Source: Euglena gracilis
Taxonomy: Eukaryota > Euglenida > Euglenophyceae > Euglenales
Direction: 5' to 3'
DNA: 64,000 nucleotides
Assembly (NCBI GenBank): GCA_039621445.1
Contig: CP154956.1
Coordinates: 47,845,291 to 47,909,290 of the forward strand
Part shown: piece by piece, positions 46,301 through 55,900 of the stretch
How the letters are laid out: each line of letters begins with the position of its first letter
Numbering within the stretch: position 1 is the first letter of the stretch
Made by a program: the position numbers and the translations under genes
The notes under the pieces: generated by a model
The model's input: the letters and a program-made list of their open reading frames with translations, nothing else
What the model was told of the DNA's origin: nothing
The model's database searches: none

Positions 46301-49300
46301 TTCAACGCCTCGGAAAGAACCATTTATTATTTTCAAAAAAGCGTGCAAAAACGTGATTTTTGAGGCTTTTTTTTTCAAGGCCCCCAAAATTTCTGGGGGG
46401 GTCCGACCCCCCCCCCCGACCTCTGGGGAGTCCAGACTCTCCCTCCCCGCTCACTTAATACTCTGCCCCTGGGGGGGGGGGGGGGGCAGTATGTGGTCCG
46501 TCAGACCTTGGTGGCCCCCAAGGGCCTTTTGGGTCCCCTGCCAGAGACAGGAATTAATGCAAATTTCGGCCTTTTTTGCTGCGAAGCGCCGATATTTTTT
46601 GATCCTAAAATTTGCCCTCCAAAGTGGGTCCTCCCTCCTCCCAGCGGGTTGGGTGCCTCTCCCTGGTCTCCAAAGAATCCCTGCGACAATGAAGCAAAAT
46701 CAAAGGAAAAGTCCCAAGAGCAAAAATGAAGCCCTTGGGATGCCCTATCCAACCATGGTTTGCTTTTCCCCCAACCCTTCGTGCAGCCCGAGTTACGGCC
46801 ATTTTTCGGCCAATTTTGGCCTAATTCTAGGGCCGTTTTGGGCTGTTTTTGGGGGTCAAAAAATCGATGTTTTCAAAATGTCTCGAAAATCAAAAGAAAT
46901 AATGGCTGGAGACCTAAATTGAAGCCCTTACAATGCCCTACCTAACCGTATTTTGATTTCCCCGCACCTCCCCGCCTAGCCCGAAATATGGCCGATTCTC
47001 GGCCGGCCATATTTCAGCACGGCAGGCTTGCAACTAAGGCCGTTTTCGGCCGCTTTTTGGGGGTCAAAACCCCAATTTTTCTGAAATTGCTCAAAAATGG
47101 TGGGGAATCAAAAGAAATGCCCGCACACCTATTTTAAAGCCCTTAAGGTGCCCCATCTGGCGGTATTTTGATTTCCCGCAACTCCCCGCCAAGCCCGAGT
47201 TACGGCCATTTTTCAGCCAATTTTGGCCATTTTGTACAGTTTTGGCCTGTTTTGACTTAGCCGTTTCCAGGCATTTTTGGTCAAAAAAGTCGAAAAAAAG
47301 TCGAAAAAAAGTCGAAAAAAAAACTGCCCGAAACGATGTTTTTTGGCCTCCCGGACCCGGAAAAACTGTTTTTGAGCCGAAAGTGAGCATTTTTCGACCC
47401 ACTCGCGCCCTGCTTTTGGCCCGAAACCCATTGACTTTGCGTCAAAAAAGGGTCAAAAAGGTCGAAAAATCGTAAATTTTTTTGGGCTCAAAACGATGTT
47501 TTTTGGCATCCCGGACCCGTTTTTGAGCCGAAAATGGGCGTTTTTCGACCCCCCCCCCTGGCGCACCGTTTTGGGTCAAAAACGGGTCAAAAAATCGAAA
47601 AAAAAATCGAAAAAAATTTTGCCCGAAACCATGTTTTTTGGCCCGGACCCGGAAAACCTGCTTTTGAGCCGAAAACGAGCGTTTTTCGACCCCCCAGCGC
47701 ATCATCATAAGTAATCTGAAAATGCTAGGTTTTTTTTTGGGCCGTCCACTACATGCAAGTCCCATTAAGAGCTCAGCACTATTCAAAACCTGGTTATATC
47801 TCAGGCTCCAGCCTGGCAGCCAGTGGAATTCCTTTGGAAACTCACCCCTGGGTGTCCAAACCCTCTTGTGACCAGCAATGCATTTAAAATGTCTTCCATT
47901 TTTGCATTTTTTTTTGTATGGAAATCCTGGTGCACTTTGTGAGAGGTCGATTTCCCCCTTTTTTGAGTTTGGCAGTTGATGGTTGCCAGGGTTTCCCACA
48001 AGGAGCACCATCTCAACAGCCAAAATGTCGCTTCTGGTGTGGTTAACATATTTTTGTGTAACTCTCTTGTGGCTGGTTGGGAAATAAAAAATAACTGGAT
48101 GTTTTTTATAATAAAAAAAGTTCAGCCCTCTGGGGTGAGGCGATACAACAGCTGGCTTGGGGGGGGGGGGGTCTGGGAATGGCCACATGAAAAGAACTAT
48201 ATCCTTTGATAATGATTGCTCGGGTTGAATGATGGCCAGGATTTGCTTTGGCCTGTGTTCTGGGATTTTTTTTAAAAAATTTGGACCGCTAGGCAGGGTA
48301 TTAAGCAGGGGGGGGGGAATGCGCTGGGCGGCCCTCGGAAAAAATGCGCAAAAATGCGCAAAAAATTGCGCAAAAATGCGCTGAGTTTGTGAGATTCCTA
48401 AGGGAAAAAAGACTTAGAAAAATTTCCAACAGTAAACCCAAAATTAAACCAAAATCACCAAAAAGAGCTGAAATGAAGGCATTTTGGCCAAAAAAATGTA
48501 TGACCAAGGCATCACCTCTCAGTTCGCCATAACCAACAATATCAGCCATGGTTGTCCCTTACTTGTGGCCAGGGGAGTGGGATTCCTGCCTTGGTTACGT
48601 GTCAATGTGGGGTCTCTGAAACCCCTAGTGTCCTCATCGTCATTGGATGAGTACCCACACCTCATCACCCAAGGGTTTTCTCTTGAGGCGGGGCCCTTGG
48701 GTGGAAAAAAAAGTGCGAAAATGGGTTCGTTGGTTGCAGAAATGGGTCAGTTGAACGTGGGCAAAATTTGGTGAGCATGTGATTTGGGTGGAAAATGTGC
48801 AAAAATGGCAAAATGTGCAAAATTGGGCAAAAAATGCGCAAAAAAATGCGCAAAAATGGAAAATATGCAAAATTGGGCAAAAAAAATGCGCAAAAATGGG
48901 CAAAAAAAACGGAAAATGTGCAAAAAAGGAGGGGAAAATGTGCAAAAAAATGCGCAAAAAATGCGCAAAAATGCGCAAAAAAAAATGCGCAAAAATATGG
49001 AAAAATGCGCAACGCATTTCCCCCCCCCCCGATTAAGTGAGCGTTTGTTTGTACAGCGAGGAGGGGTTCCAGCCCCCTCCCCTTTGACCCCCCCCCTCCA
49101 ACTCCCTGCTTCCGACCCCCCTTCCGACTGAGGGGATCTGGGACCACCCCCAGGAACCAAAAAATTATTATTTTTTCCTTCTCTTTTCTTCCTGTTTTCC
49201 TTTCTCTTGCGCAAAGCGCCAGAGAAGATGATTTTTTTTGGTGTATGCTTTGGCTGATTTGGACCCAATTTTCAGGTGATCCCCAGGGGGTGAGGGTTCA

Positions 49301-49962
49301 GATGGACAACAGAAAGCAAACTCCAAATCCAACAGAGATAAAAATGAAAACTCCCCTCTTGAAAAGCCTCTTATCAAACCACCCATCAATTCCTTTCCAA
49401 ATCTGTTGGTAAAAGTTGAAATTGTTCAAATGGAGAGAAAGCACAAAAACCACATTTTGTTCTTGAAATTGCTTCTTGTAAAATGATCCACCCATCCCAT
49501 CAAAAATGCATGAGAACAAGCAACGCACTTGCAAAAACGATACAAATAATTTTTTCCCTGAACCCTCCGCCATATCCGTGAATTTCCGTGAACTTTTGTG
49601 ATTCCCACAAAAATGTACTTCCACCCATTTCTGTGATCCTCCGGGATTTTGGGGCATTTCCTTTTCAGGAAATGGGAGGATCCCTGTGTGCAGCCTTTTG
49701 TTGTGTTCTTTCTTGGATCAGGTCAACGACAACGAATGTCGTTCCAGGGAGGGCAGTGGGGAAGCTAATGTCAAAAGAGCCCAGCCAAAAAACCCCTTGA
49801 CCAAAACATTGAAATTGGCGGATGCAGATGCAGTGGGTGCCCTGGGAAGTGCCCCAGCACACCCGGTCCTTCACCTTCTGCAGCACAGACACCCGGTGCT
49901 CCAAAGAGGCAGTGGGCGAGCCGGGCGTCCCCCTGTCCCGCACCACCGTCGAGCGTAGCGTC
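34386..49962 (-). CDS. Large multi-exon gene: coiled coil, one transmembrane helix, acidic/Pro tail; function unknown
   Basis: Phase-consistent exons in gene order: 49875-49962 (or ending 49863), 45955-45994, 45319-45408, 45102-45209, 44669-44796, 39415-39516, 38883-39007, 38496-38593, 37665-37802, 37487-37576, then a block starting 36965 that is interrupted by two mobile elements (pieces to about 36872, 36553-36642, 36250-36298), and 34386-34495 with stop TAA. Charged helices come first (EEEQQRATDIVKKLQLYQKR; KRAQEAEAKLDEMEFADTVA; EEINRRQEAYQMSSQTGRTC), then a possible globular part (LPGVDVLIPYKKGRIRGRVI), then IERTVLLVILPLVAFVVCW, a membrane helix, and a Pro/Asp/Glu tail. Coiled coil followed by a C-terminal anchor recalls tethering or SNARE-like proteins, but I cannot place the family. 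The 5' end is unresolved. Some junction choices are mine; nine consecutive exons (45994 to 37487) and the last two fit without adjustment. Confidence 0.68.
34755..35040. repeat. Dispersed element of AATAAGACCCCC type, second copy
   Basis: This is the relative of 30570-31015: GCAAAGCACCGAGGATGGTG, GGCGCCAAGGTCGGCC, then GAGACCCCCTAGATGTTTCC and GGGTCTTTGGGGGG. It lies in the last intron of the large gene, between exons 36250-36298 and 34386-34495. Confidence 0.4.
35050..36240. other. Last intron of the large gene; repeats only
   Basis: This contains a GGCTGCTGGCTGGCTGAC dispersed repeat (35410-35720) ending GGTTTAAGCGACAG, then ordinary sequence and G-runs near 36010 and 36140. A minus frame continues from exon 36250-36298 into this region for about 100 codons but becomes Pro/Gly low complexity, so I prefer the GTGTGC donor at 36249. 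Confidence 0.35.
36309..36552 (-). mobile_element. CAGGGC-family element inside a coding frame, exact 8-bp duplication
   Basis: The ends CAGGGCAGAACGGGAAGGCC and GATTCCCGTTCTGCCCTG are inverted repeats. The duplication GGCTTGGG is exact (36301-36308 and 36553-36560). The interior has GGTGGGGGGGTCGACCCCCC twice and GCGCCGAAGGCGCC. Deleting the element plus one duplication joins DTADTAVPPS to QEDAPSKPNPVEDPQTT in one open frame. Left in, the element adds a TGA soon after entry. In gene direction it ends CCCGTTCTGCCCTGCCCAAGCCAG, which would serve as an acceptor just before GAGGATGCACC. Confidence 0.85.
36638..36871 (-). mobile_element. CAGGGC-family element inside the same coding frame
   Basis: The ends CAGGGCTGTACGAGAAGGCC and TTCCCAGGCAGCCCTG are imperfect inverted repeats. 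Flanking octamers CCCAGGGC (36630-36637) and CCCCGGGC (36872-36879) match at 7 of 8. Removing it joins the membrane-helix exon (...WTLFSHNPA) to LGPAEPRHSEILPPIPGDTA without frame change. In gene direction it ends CCTTCTCGTACAG then CCCTG, again a plausible acceptor at the element tip (exon start 36642). Confidence 0.75.
40830..40950 (-). CDS. Possible exon carried by the nested CTTAGG element
   Basis: A frame codes ENDEEGLSAAVPEARLVLLN then YSGTGEEVAVTIRRIVGG. It is bounded by GGGCGACAG (acceptor-like) and GTAGGT (donor-like). It looks like coding sequence by composition, but no family is recognised and it could be a captured host exon. Confidence 0.3.
41001..41491. repeat. Foldback with about 190-bp arms carrying TTGCGCTTAAGCGCAA palindromes
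   Basis: The left arm 41001-41191 and right arm 41297-41491 are inverted and nearly identical (GGACATTGCGCTTAAGCGCA ... AAGCCCCTGAGCTTATGGGA ... GGCCAGTGTGCGGGCTT). Each arm has three copies of the 16-bp palindrome TTGCGCTTAAGCGCAA or a one-base variant, spaced 25-30 bp. The loop is about 105 bp. It can form a very long cruciform. Confidence 0.88.
42552..42960 (-). CDS. Open frame in the 5-kb CTTAGG element, basic protein fragment
   Basis: A minus frame of about 135 codons with mixed, protein-like composition: KVAVKHSLLWVQEVLNFYHS, FRFPREKMRKYGGEYWKTDF, then a basic tail ending ANVGLSDALF and a stop. It is not low complexity, and the opposite strand gives only shorter frames. The 5' end runs into C-runs at 42985, so the real start or acceptor is unclear. 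It is the best candidate for an element-encoded protein; I see no transposase catalytic motif. Confidence 0.42.
43591..43725. repeat. Foldback with GCGCATCAGCGC and GTTGTTGGTGGGCGCAAATG arms
   Basis: The left arm (GGTTCATTTGCGCATCAGCG...TTGTTGGTGGGCGCAAATGC) and right arm are inverted with few changes around a short loop. Similar single copies of GTTGGTGCGCGCATTTGCGC lie at 42205, 42310, 43805-43860 and 43975-44000. Confidence 0.7.
43900..44140 (-). CDS. Second open frame in the CTTAGG element
   Basis: The frame starts MRGVWQGKHRGEEIGSAGNE and continues GVSPTQLLPGIRTTSFVAKN, then enters the palindromic repeats, which translate as RKCAHQHN. The first about 50 codons look coding. No motif is recognised. 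Confidence 0.28.
46240..46305. repeat. Remnant of the CGGCCGACTA-type inverted repeat (see 60301-62427)
   Basis: CTTAAAAGTCGGCGG, TTAGTACAT and AGTGGGTATTTCGCCGA appear in the same order and spacing as in the inner right end of the 60.3-62.4 kb element (62236-62295). The rest of the element is absent or unrecognisable here. Confidence 0.55.
46680..47235. repeat. Three tandem copies, about 190-bp unit
   Basis: Each unit has ATCAAAAGAAAT or a variant, then GAAGCCCTT..GATGCCC, TTTTGATTTCCCC, AGCCCGAGTTACGGCCATTT, and GGGGTCAAAA. Copies begin near 46687, 46888 and 47106 and are diverged. No coding. Confidence 0.65.
47324..47705. repeat. Three tandem copies, about 145-bp unit
   Basis: Units contain ACGATGTTTTTTGGC, CCCGGACCCGGAAAA, TTTTTGAGCCGAAA and GCATTTTTCGACCC, beginning near 47330, 47490 and 47625, with short AAAAAGTCGAAAAA subrepeats between them. 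Confidence 0.7.
48780..49018. repeat. AAAATGCGCAAAAATGG simple-sequence array
   Basis: About 15 imperfect copies of AAAATGYGCAAAA lie here; a short relative lies at 48340-48382. Long Lys/Asn frames on the plus strand and Phe/His frames on the minus strand are by-products. Confidence 0.85.
49020..49840. other. Intron of the large gene, nothing recognisable
   Basis: The stretch carries a GCGCAAAGCGCC word at 49209 and otherwise unique sequence. No exon signals. Confidence 0.3.
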
Positions 49963-50204
49963 CTGCAAAGGGCCAAAACGGTGGGGCGCCTCCATGCGCG
50001 CTGCGGAGATCAATCTTTGGAGGGGTGGATGGGGCGATGAGAGTGTGGACCCCAGGCCCACTTACCCATGGGCGGTCTCACCCCCCCCTAAAGCAAAGCA
50101 GGACCCCAGGCCGGGGGGGTTACCATTAGTTTAAACTGCCAATTAAATGCAAAAAAAATGAGACTACATTTTATGTCCCTCCTACTGTGCATACCGATTC
50201 CCAC

Positions 50205-50290
50205 GGCCTCTTTTCCAGGCAATGTCGGCAGGGGAAATCCAGCATTTTTGGCCAGTCCGAGGTAGGGATGGGTCTCTTCCAGGACAGGTG
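50205..50290 (-). CDS. Possible exon upstream of 49875-49962
   Basis: Between a CTGGAAG acceptor-like site and a GTATGC donor, all three minus frames are open. The frame that fits the next exon's phase reads DPSLPRTGQKCWISPADIAW. The frame with the most protein-like look reads THPYLGLAKNAGFPLPTLPG but does not fit the phase. Kept as a tentative exon only. Confidence 0.25.
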
Positions 50291-52224
50291 AGCGACACAA
50301 ATGACAAAGAGAGGTTGAAAAAGGCGGCGGGGGGGGGATATGCAACAAGGCTTCTCAAAATATGCAATGCAAAAAATGAAAAATAAGTTGCATGCAAATT
50401 TCTTTGGAAGCTCCCCGGGGCTGTGCACTTTTCTGCTTGAGAGGACTTAAAAAAATTTCAACTGCTCCAAAATGCAACACCAAAGGAAAATGTGGTGCAA
50501 ACTTGCAAAATAGTTGGTTCACCTAATTACCCACTAACATTTCAGTATTCTGCTGGAAATTTCAAAAAAGTGAGGTATGCATCTTTTTTCAGATTAGCTT
50601 TTCTTTCAGTTGTCTGAAAGTGGGAAAATTTGCCTGCACAAATGCCTGAAAAAATATGCAAAAAAAGTGCAAAAAAAATGCGACTTTTCACAAATCTTTC
50701 ATTATACAAAACAAAACACAAATTATGCAAAAAAATGCAAATTATGCAACTTGCATATCCCCCCATGCAAAAGGTTGATCTGGACACTGAAAAAAAGTGG
50801 CACGGCAGTGGTTGGGAATAGGGTCAGGGATTAAGGTAATGTTTCCTGCTCGATGAAGGCAGTTCAGCCTAATTTGGGCATTAACATAACAGGTGGGAAA
50901 TTAGACATAAATTCAGGTCTAAATTTTCGGCCTAAATTCTGTTTTGAGCCAAATCTGAACCCTAATCCGAACCATTCACCTGACCTTTCCCAGAACTCCG
51001 CCTCATTAAACTTGTTTGTAGACATATTTGAAAATATGTAAAACGTTGAGCTTTTGCCCTTCCACTCCCTTTAGTTTGCTAACTATTTAATCCTTGCTTT
51101 GTTTATGAATTGGCTTTGTAAAACACATTGAAACAACGTTGTCGCTGTAGATATCACTCAGCATGGGAAGGTGCATGCATGACTCTCAAGTTGCACAAAG
51201 GAATTTGTTGCTAATGCCATTAGTTCATGCAAATTTGGGGACCAAGGTGGCAAATTCTCAAAGATGATTTTTGATCTTTGAATCACCTGCTACTTGATGG
51301 TTACAAAAAAAACCAAGAAGAGAAAGCAGAAAAGAGAAATAATTCAAACGCAGACAACTTTGGGGGAAACATCTGTTTTGAAAACATCTGCATCTCAAAT
51401 TTACTTCCCAGAAGTCAAAAAAATGTGTCGCCAGGAATGTGACAAAATGGGTCAAAAAATTTTTGAGTCATGGGATAGAAGCCTGCCTCAAAAGCGAAAA
51501 TTTCTCAAGCACTTTTTCTTATGGTAAAAAATTTTGAAAAAAATTGGCCATGCCAAAACCTCAACCTCCTGGTTGACAGGAGGGTACACACAGAAAAGCA
51601 GGGCTTGCAGACCCCCCCCCCCGTTTTGGCTTTTTGTCCGTCTGGGCCGCCTGTCCTTGGCCGTCCAGCCGACAACGCGCTCGGCCAAAGAGGGCGCCAG
51701 AAACAGAAAAATGGTTCTTGTGAGCGCAGATTTCCCAATGGTACACGGTCCAAATAATATGCATTGGTGAGGGTACCATTTGGGCCTTGGTTCAAGCTGA
51801 GTTGCAGAATAGCTGCAGGTTGGGCATGAACACAATTCATGAATCTTGTAGACACTTGTGAAAAAGCTTCGCTAATGTGGCACATGACCCGTCTTTTCTT
51901 CAGGACACCCCCAGCCAGAGGGTCTCACGGGCCTGCTGGAAAAAGGTGCTGGCTGAGAAAAAGTGGTGGGTGACTGGATCCCGTCCCTTGGGGTGGGGAT
52001 TCACGTTGGACGGGAGAGGGCGGCCGGCTGGCAGCTGGACCTGGCTGGAACCCGGCTGAAAACAGGCACAAAGCCCAAATTGTTTTTTTTATAAAAAAAC
52101 GTCCATTATGGTCCCTAGAACAATGCATGCTTCTTTTCGGGGTGTCGCTTTCAGGGTTCAGTTGCTTGAATGTGGCGGTTGCCGGCGGCCAGGGATTTAC
52201 GGTGCTAAAAAATGGGACGGTAAA

Positions 52225-52305
52225 CTCGCTGTACATACGTCTCAGCCTCATCCACCGCATCGTTCCTCACGGTGTACTCCCCATCCACATCGTCACCTTC
52301 CACAG
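52225..52305 (-). CDS. Exon of an unrecognised protein, probably the large gene
   Basis: A frame codes FAVEGDDVDGEYTVRNDAVD then EAET before a GTATGT donor. Acidic and protein-like. The acceptor is probably GTGGAAG at about 52302. The phase to neighbours is unresolved. Confidence 0.42.
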
Positions 52306-52573
52306 CGAAGGAGAAGGGTGAATTGTTTGCAATCGCACATTTGGATCCACAATTCTTTTCCCATAATCTTCACCTCCCTACCATACATTTTTTTCCCGAC
52401 CCCCAGGGGGGTCACTCCACTTTTAAAAAAACCAGTCAGTCACTTTTTTTTCGGGAAGCCAGTCAGTCACTACCCCCCCCCCGGGGGGGGGGGGTGCTTT
52501 CCAAAAAATTTCATCTCAAAAATGACAGGGTTCGGACGTAAAAAAACAAAAGGCGTGAGGCGCGGCAGCACAC

Positions 52574-52619
52574 CTTTGGCTGGAGAAGTTCTTCCATCCT
52601 CCCTTGCAGATCCGAGATG
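52574..52619 (-). CDS. Small exon, probably the large gene
   Basis: A 46-bp block lies between TGTGTGTGCAG and GTGTGC. In one phase it codes ISDLQGRMEELLQPK, in keeping with the coiled-coil exons downstream; another open phase exists. Confidence 0.38.
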
Positions 52620-53227
52620 CTGCACACACACAGACACACACACATCGGGCAGCCAGTCACTGCACTGTTGAAACGACGCAAATGGCACTTTTCAGACTTA
52701 GGTGGCACATTTCGCACTTAAGCTTCTTTTTTGTCGATGTGCGCAAATGCGCACATCGACGTTTTTTTTTACGAAAACGACAAGGTATGACCCCAAAAAC
52801 CCAAAAATGCAAGCAGGATGTGATGGGGTGCCCCAGGACGCAGCGATGGAAGCAGGGACTTTGGCAAATAGGATGTCTAAGAGCAGGTATCACCGCAGCA
52901 TATAATATACACAGCACCCAGCAGGTGTGATTGGAACCCTACAACGGCTGTCTCATTAACTTAGGACATTAACTGAACGATTTGATGAGGTGTGCTTGAG
53001 CCTGAAGCGATATCCTGAAACTTGGCTGTGTGAGAAATTGGTGGTCGGGAAGGAAAATGTGTGAATGGACGGTGTGCGCAAATGCGCAGACCAACCGTGT
53101 GTGCAACCATGTGTGCCGCTGACACTGGTGTGTTTGTAAAATTGTGCAAGTGGTTGGTTTGAGAAAATGCGAAAACAGACTTTTTGGTCGGTCTGCGCAT
53201 CTGCGCACACCAACCTTTTGAGCAACT

Positions 53228-53230
<3 letters not shown>

Positions 53231-53301
<71 letters not shown>
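53231..53301. repeat. (CA)n microsatellite, about 35 units
   Basis: An uninterrupted CA array lies between an AGCAACTTAA flank and the TTTAAACCCC module block. Confidence 0.95.
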
Positions 53302-53302
<1 letters not shown>

Positions 53303-53672
53303 ATTTAAACCCCACCCCCCATTTATAAACCCCCCCCAATTATAAACCCCCCCTCGGGCCGACCAACCAAACCGGATCCTATAAACCCCCCCTGGGGAAG
53401 AAAAATGAAAACCGCCGGGGACGATTTTTCCGGCCCCAACCACCCAAAAACTGATTTTTTGGCAATTTTTTGAGACCGACCATCATCAAAAATGCCATGT
53501 TTGACCAAATTTGCCAAAAATTGCCAATTTGGGGGGGTTTCGGGGTCATTTTGGGGGGTCAGATTTTCACCAACAATTCCGGATCCTATAACCCCCCCCC
53601 ACTTATAAACCCCCCTTCGGCCGACAAACCAAACCAGAACCTATAAACCCCGGGGGGGTTATAAGTGTGGGG
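53302..53672. repeat. TTATAAACCCCCC module element
   Basis: The module TTATAAACCCCCC followed by CGGCCGACAAACCAAACC and CCTATAAACCCC occurs twice (53331-53392 and 53601-53655). The right end GGGGTTATAAGTGTGG inverts the module. G/C-run plus TTATAA design resembles the AATAAGACCCCC repeats elsewhere in the window. Confidence 0.55.
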
Positions 53673-53680
53673 GGGGGGGT

Positions 53681-54999
53681 CAGACCTCTCCTTAGTGTGT
53701 ATCCTAGGTGCACAGGGATACACAAAATTTTTTTTGGCGATACACAGGGATACACAAATTTTTTTTGGTGATACACATGGATACACAAAATTTTTTTGGC
53801 GATACACAGGATATACAAAAAAATTTTGGCGATACACAAAGAATACATGAATACACAAAAAATAATACAAAAAAGGACGGGTTGATCTGTTGACACCATT
53901 GCCGTAAAGTTGAGCGGACATTGGCCCCAGCTCAACCCGCAAAAGCGTGGCAGGGAATCTCACCCTGCTGTGGTAGGGGGAGGGGCGCTACTCCCTCGCA
54001 TGGCAAATGCAGAGCCCCGGTACATTTGCCCATACCCCGGCTCACCTGTTTTTTTTGATTTTTTTTTTTGCTTTTTAGAGTTTTTTTTTTGGCACATGTC
54101 AGATGATCACACACATTTGGGATTGAAATTGTCAGTTGGATGTCGATCCAAGGACGCGTTTCTTGGCATCCTCCAATAACCTTCTCACACCAGGTGGAAT
54201 GCCCAGACGACTCATGTCTTCCACGCTGAGAAATTGAATTGTTTCTTTGGTTTCAAACCCCTCATTCCGCACAAAACGGCCGAGAATCGGATTGTTGGTA
54301 ACGAGATCTTGAAACCATGAGCAGGAATACAACGCACTGTCTGGGGGGACATTTTGTGGCTCCTCTTCTTTTGAGGGACGATTGGAGGAGGGTGAACTGT
54401 CACAGATGCAGCTGACGATGTTCCCTCCGAATGTTCATTCAAATAAGAAGAAGCGGAATCAGAATTTTCTGATGTTCTCTCTGTGTCTCCATCACTCTCT
54501 GCATCAGAAGATGAAAACCCCTCCGAGGAGGAGTCCGCCTCGTCAGCCCGGGAGGTCCGCAACTGCCTTCGGGCTGTCCTGCGGTCGCAGGAACCAGCCC
54601 ACCGTCGAACACAGGAGCCACGGACGACCATTTTGCCAATTACTTTGGAATATTTTGCTTTCATTGGCCTGTCACGGCCAGGCAATTTCAATTTCTTTCT
54701 GGGTGGGACATTGGAATCTCCAGGGGGCGATTGAGGGCTGTCGCTCTCCATGCCCTCCTCCGATTCCGCCTGGTTGTTGTCCTCGCTCCGCACCGGCGCA
54801 GAAGAAAAAGCAAGAGACATTTGCTTCATTGCTGTGAGGAGAGACTGAGATACACAGGGATACACAAATTTTTTTTTGGCGATACACGGGGATACACAAA
54901 TTTTTTTTTGGCGATACACATGGATACACAAATTTTTTTTTGGCGATACACAGGATACACAAAATTTTTTTTCGGCGATACACACTAAGGAGAGGTCTG
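53681..54999. mobile_element. hAT-like 1.3-kb element with subterminal minisatellites and a SAM-domain ORF
   Basis: The ends CAGACCTCTCCTTAGTGTGT (then ATC) are exact 23-bp inverted repeats. Both are bordered by GGGGGGGT (53673-53680, 55000-55007), an 8-bp duplication in G-rich sequence. Inside each end is an array of GATACACAGGGATACACAAA plus a T-run and GGC (53701-53845; 54848-54985), in the same strand orientation on both sides. The middle carries one minus-strand gene (54132-54829). The element sits inside the 3.5-kb CTTAGG element. Confidence 0.82.
54132..54829 (-). CDS. Element-borne ORF: acidic/Ser-rich protein with SAM-like domain, frame break
   Basis: From ATG at 54829 (MKQMSLAFSSAPVRSEDNNQ) the frame codes about 160 residues rich in Ser/Asp/Glu with a basic patch (VPPRKKLKLPGRDRPMKAKY). 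Near 54340 the reading switches to a second frame coding SALYSCSWFQDLVTNNPILG and then IQFLSVEDMSRLGIPPGVRR LLEDAKK, which has the pattern of a SAM domain (Trp near the start, L-x-x-E-D-L-x-x-L-G-I, G-x-R-x-x-L). The break coincides with a run of six C, so a one-base sequencing error, a mutation, or an unrecognised intron are all possible. No hAT transposase motifs (RVF, dimerisation domain) are visible, so the element would be non-autonomous. Stop at 54132. Confidence 0.6.
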
Positions 55000-55299
55000 G
55001 GGGGGGTTTAGAGGGTGTGGCACCACTGCAGTTTGAAAATCCGTAAGTGCGAGATATTCTGCAGAACTTAATCACAACAGGATGACCAGCCTGCGGGCCC
55101 GACTTTGGACATCGGCAATTGAAGCTGGGAAAACTCATTTCTTAGCCCCTATCAAAATAAACAACGTATTCAGGTCTTATCCTGAAAAATTGAGTTTAAA
55201 AATGCCCTTCACCCCAGCATTTTCGTCCGAAAATGAGGCACAGTGCATTGGCTGAAAATGGATGTGTGTGTTGACTTGAAAATCCCTGTGTTCAGGGGG

Positions 55300-55900
55300 C
55301 CATATAATGCAATACACTGACACACTTCATCCGACCTTCTCAAACATACCCTACAACACCTCCATTTTGAACGCAACACATCCGCAATCTGCTCTCCTCC
55401 TGTTTTGATCCTTCTCCTGGCTTAGAAGTCCCTGTTGCCAAAGCTTCAAAAGGAAAAGGATTTTGGTTGGTGCCCACAATTGCAAAGAGAAACCATTTCA
55501 ATGGTTGATGTGCGCATTTGCGCACACCAACCACCCAAACATACCACCATTCAACAGAGAGGTCCAATACCAAGAATACAAAACGCAAATGCGCACATCG
55601 TCCATGTGCGCATTTGCGCACACCGACATCCTTTACGGTGTTGTGTGGGTACCACGGAGCCTTAAACATCAGTGGGGCATTGATGGGCAACGTGCCACCA
55701 AACTCAACCAATAACTGGTGGCAATCCACCTGTGTTCTGTATCCCCCTCATCGACCACCAGTGGCAGAATTCTCGAACAGCCCATTGTTTATGTGGCATG
55801 TGCACTTACACTCCTTTCGTAGCCAGCTTCAAAAACCTCCACAACGTGCCGCAAAACTTCAGAAAGCAAGCAAAGGGGTGGTCCTGCCGCCCCACCTCCG
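55300..55900. other. Right part of the 3.5-kb element, possible exon fragment
   Basis: A minus frame codes MDCHQLLVEFGGTLPINAPL then MFKAPWYPHNTVKDVG before running into a GCGCAAATGCGC palindrome. It may be a captured or element exon; no motif is recognised. Confidence 0.25.

Noticed and set aside
48640-49268. Phe/His-rich and Lys/Asn-rich frames
   Set aside because: They arise from the AAAATGCGCAAAA simple-sequence array.
53681-53850. Tandem GATACACAGGG repeats as a telomere-like or satellite array
   Set aside because: They are confined to both ends of one TIR element and bounded by its terminal repeats.
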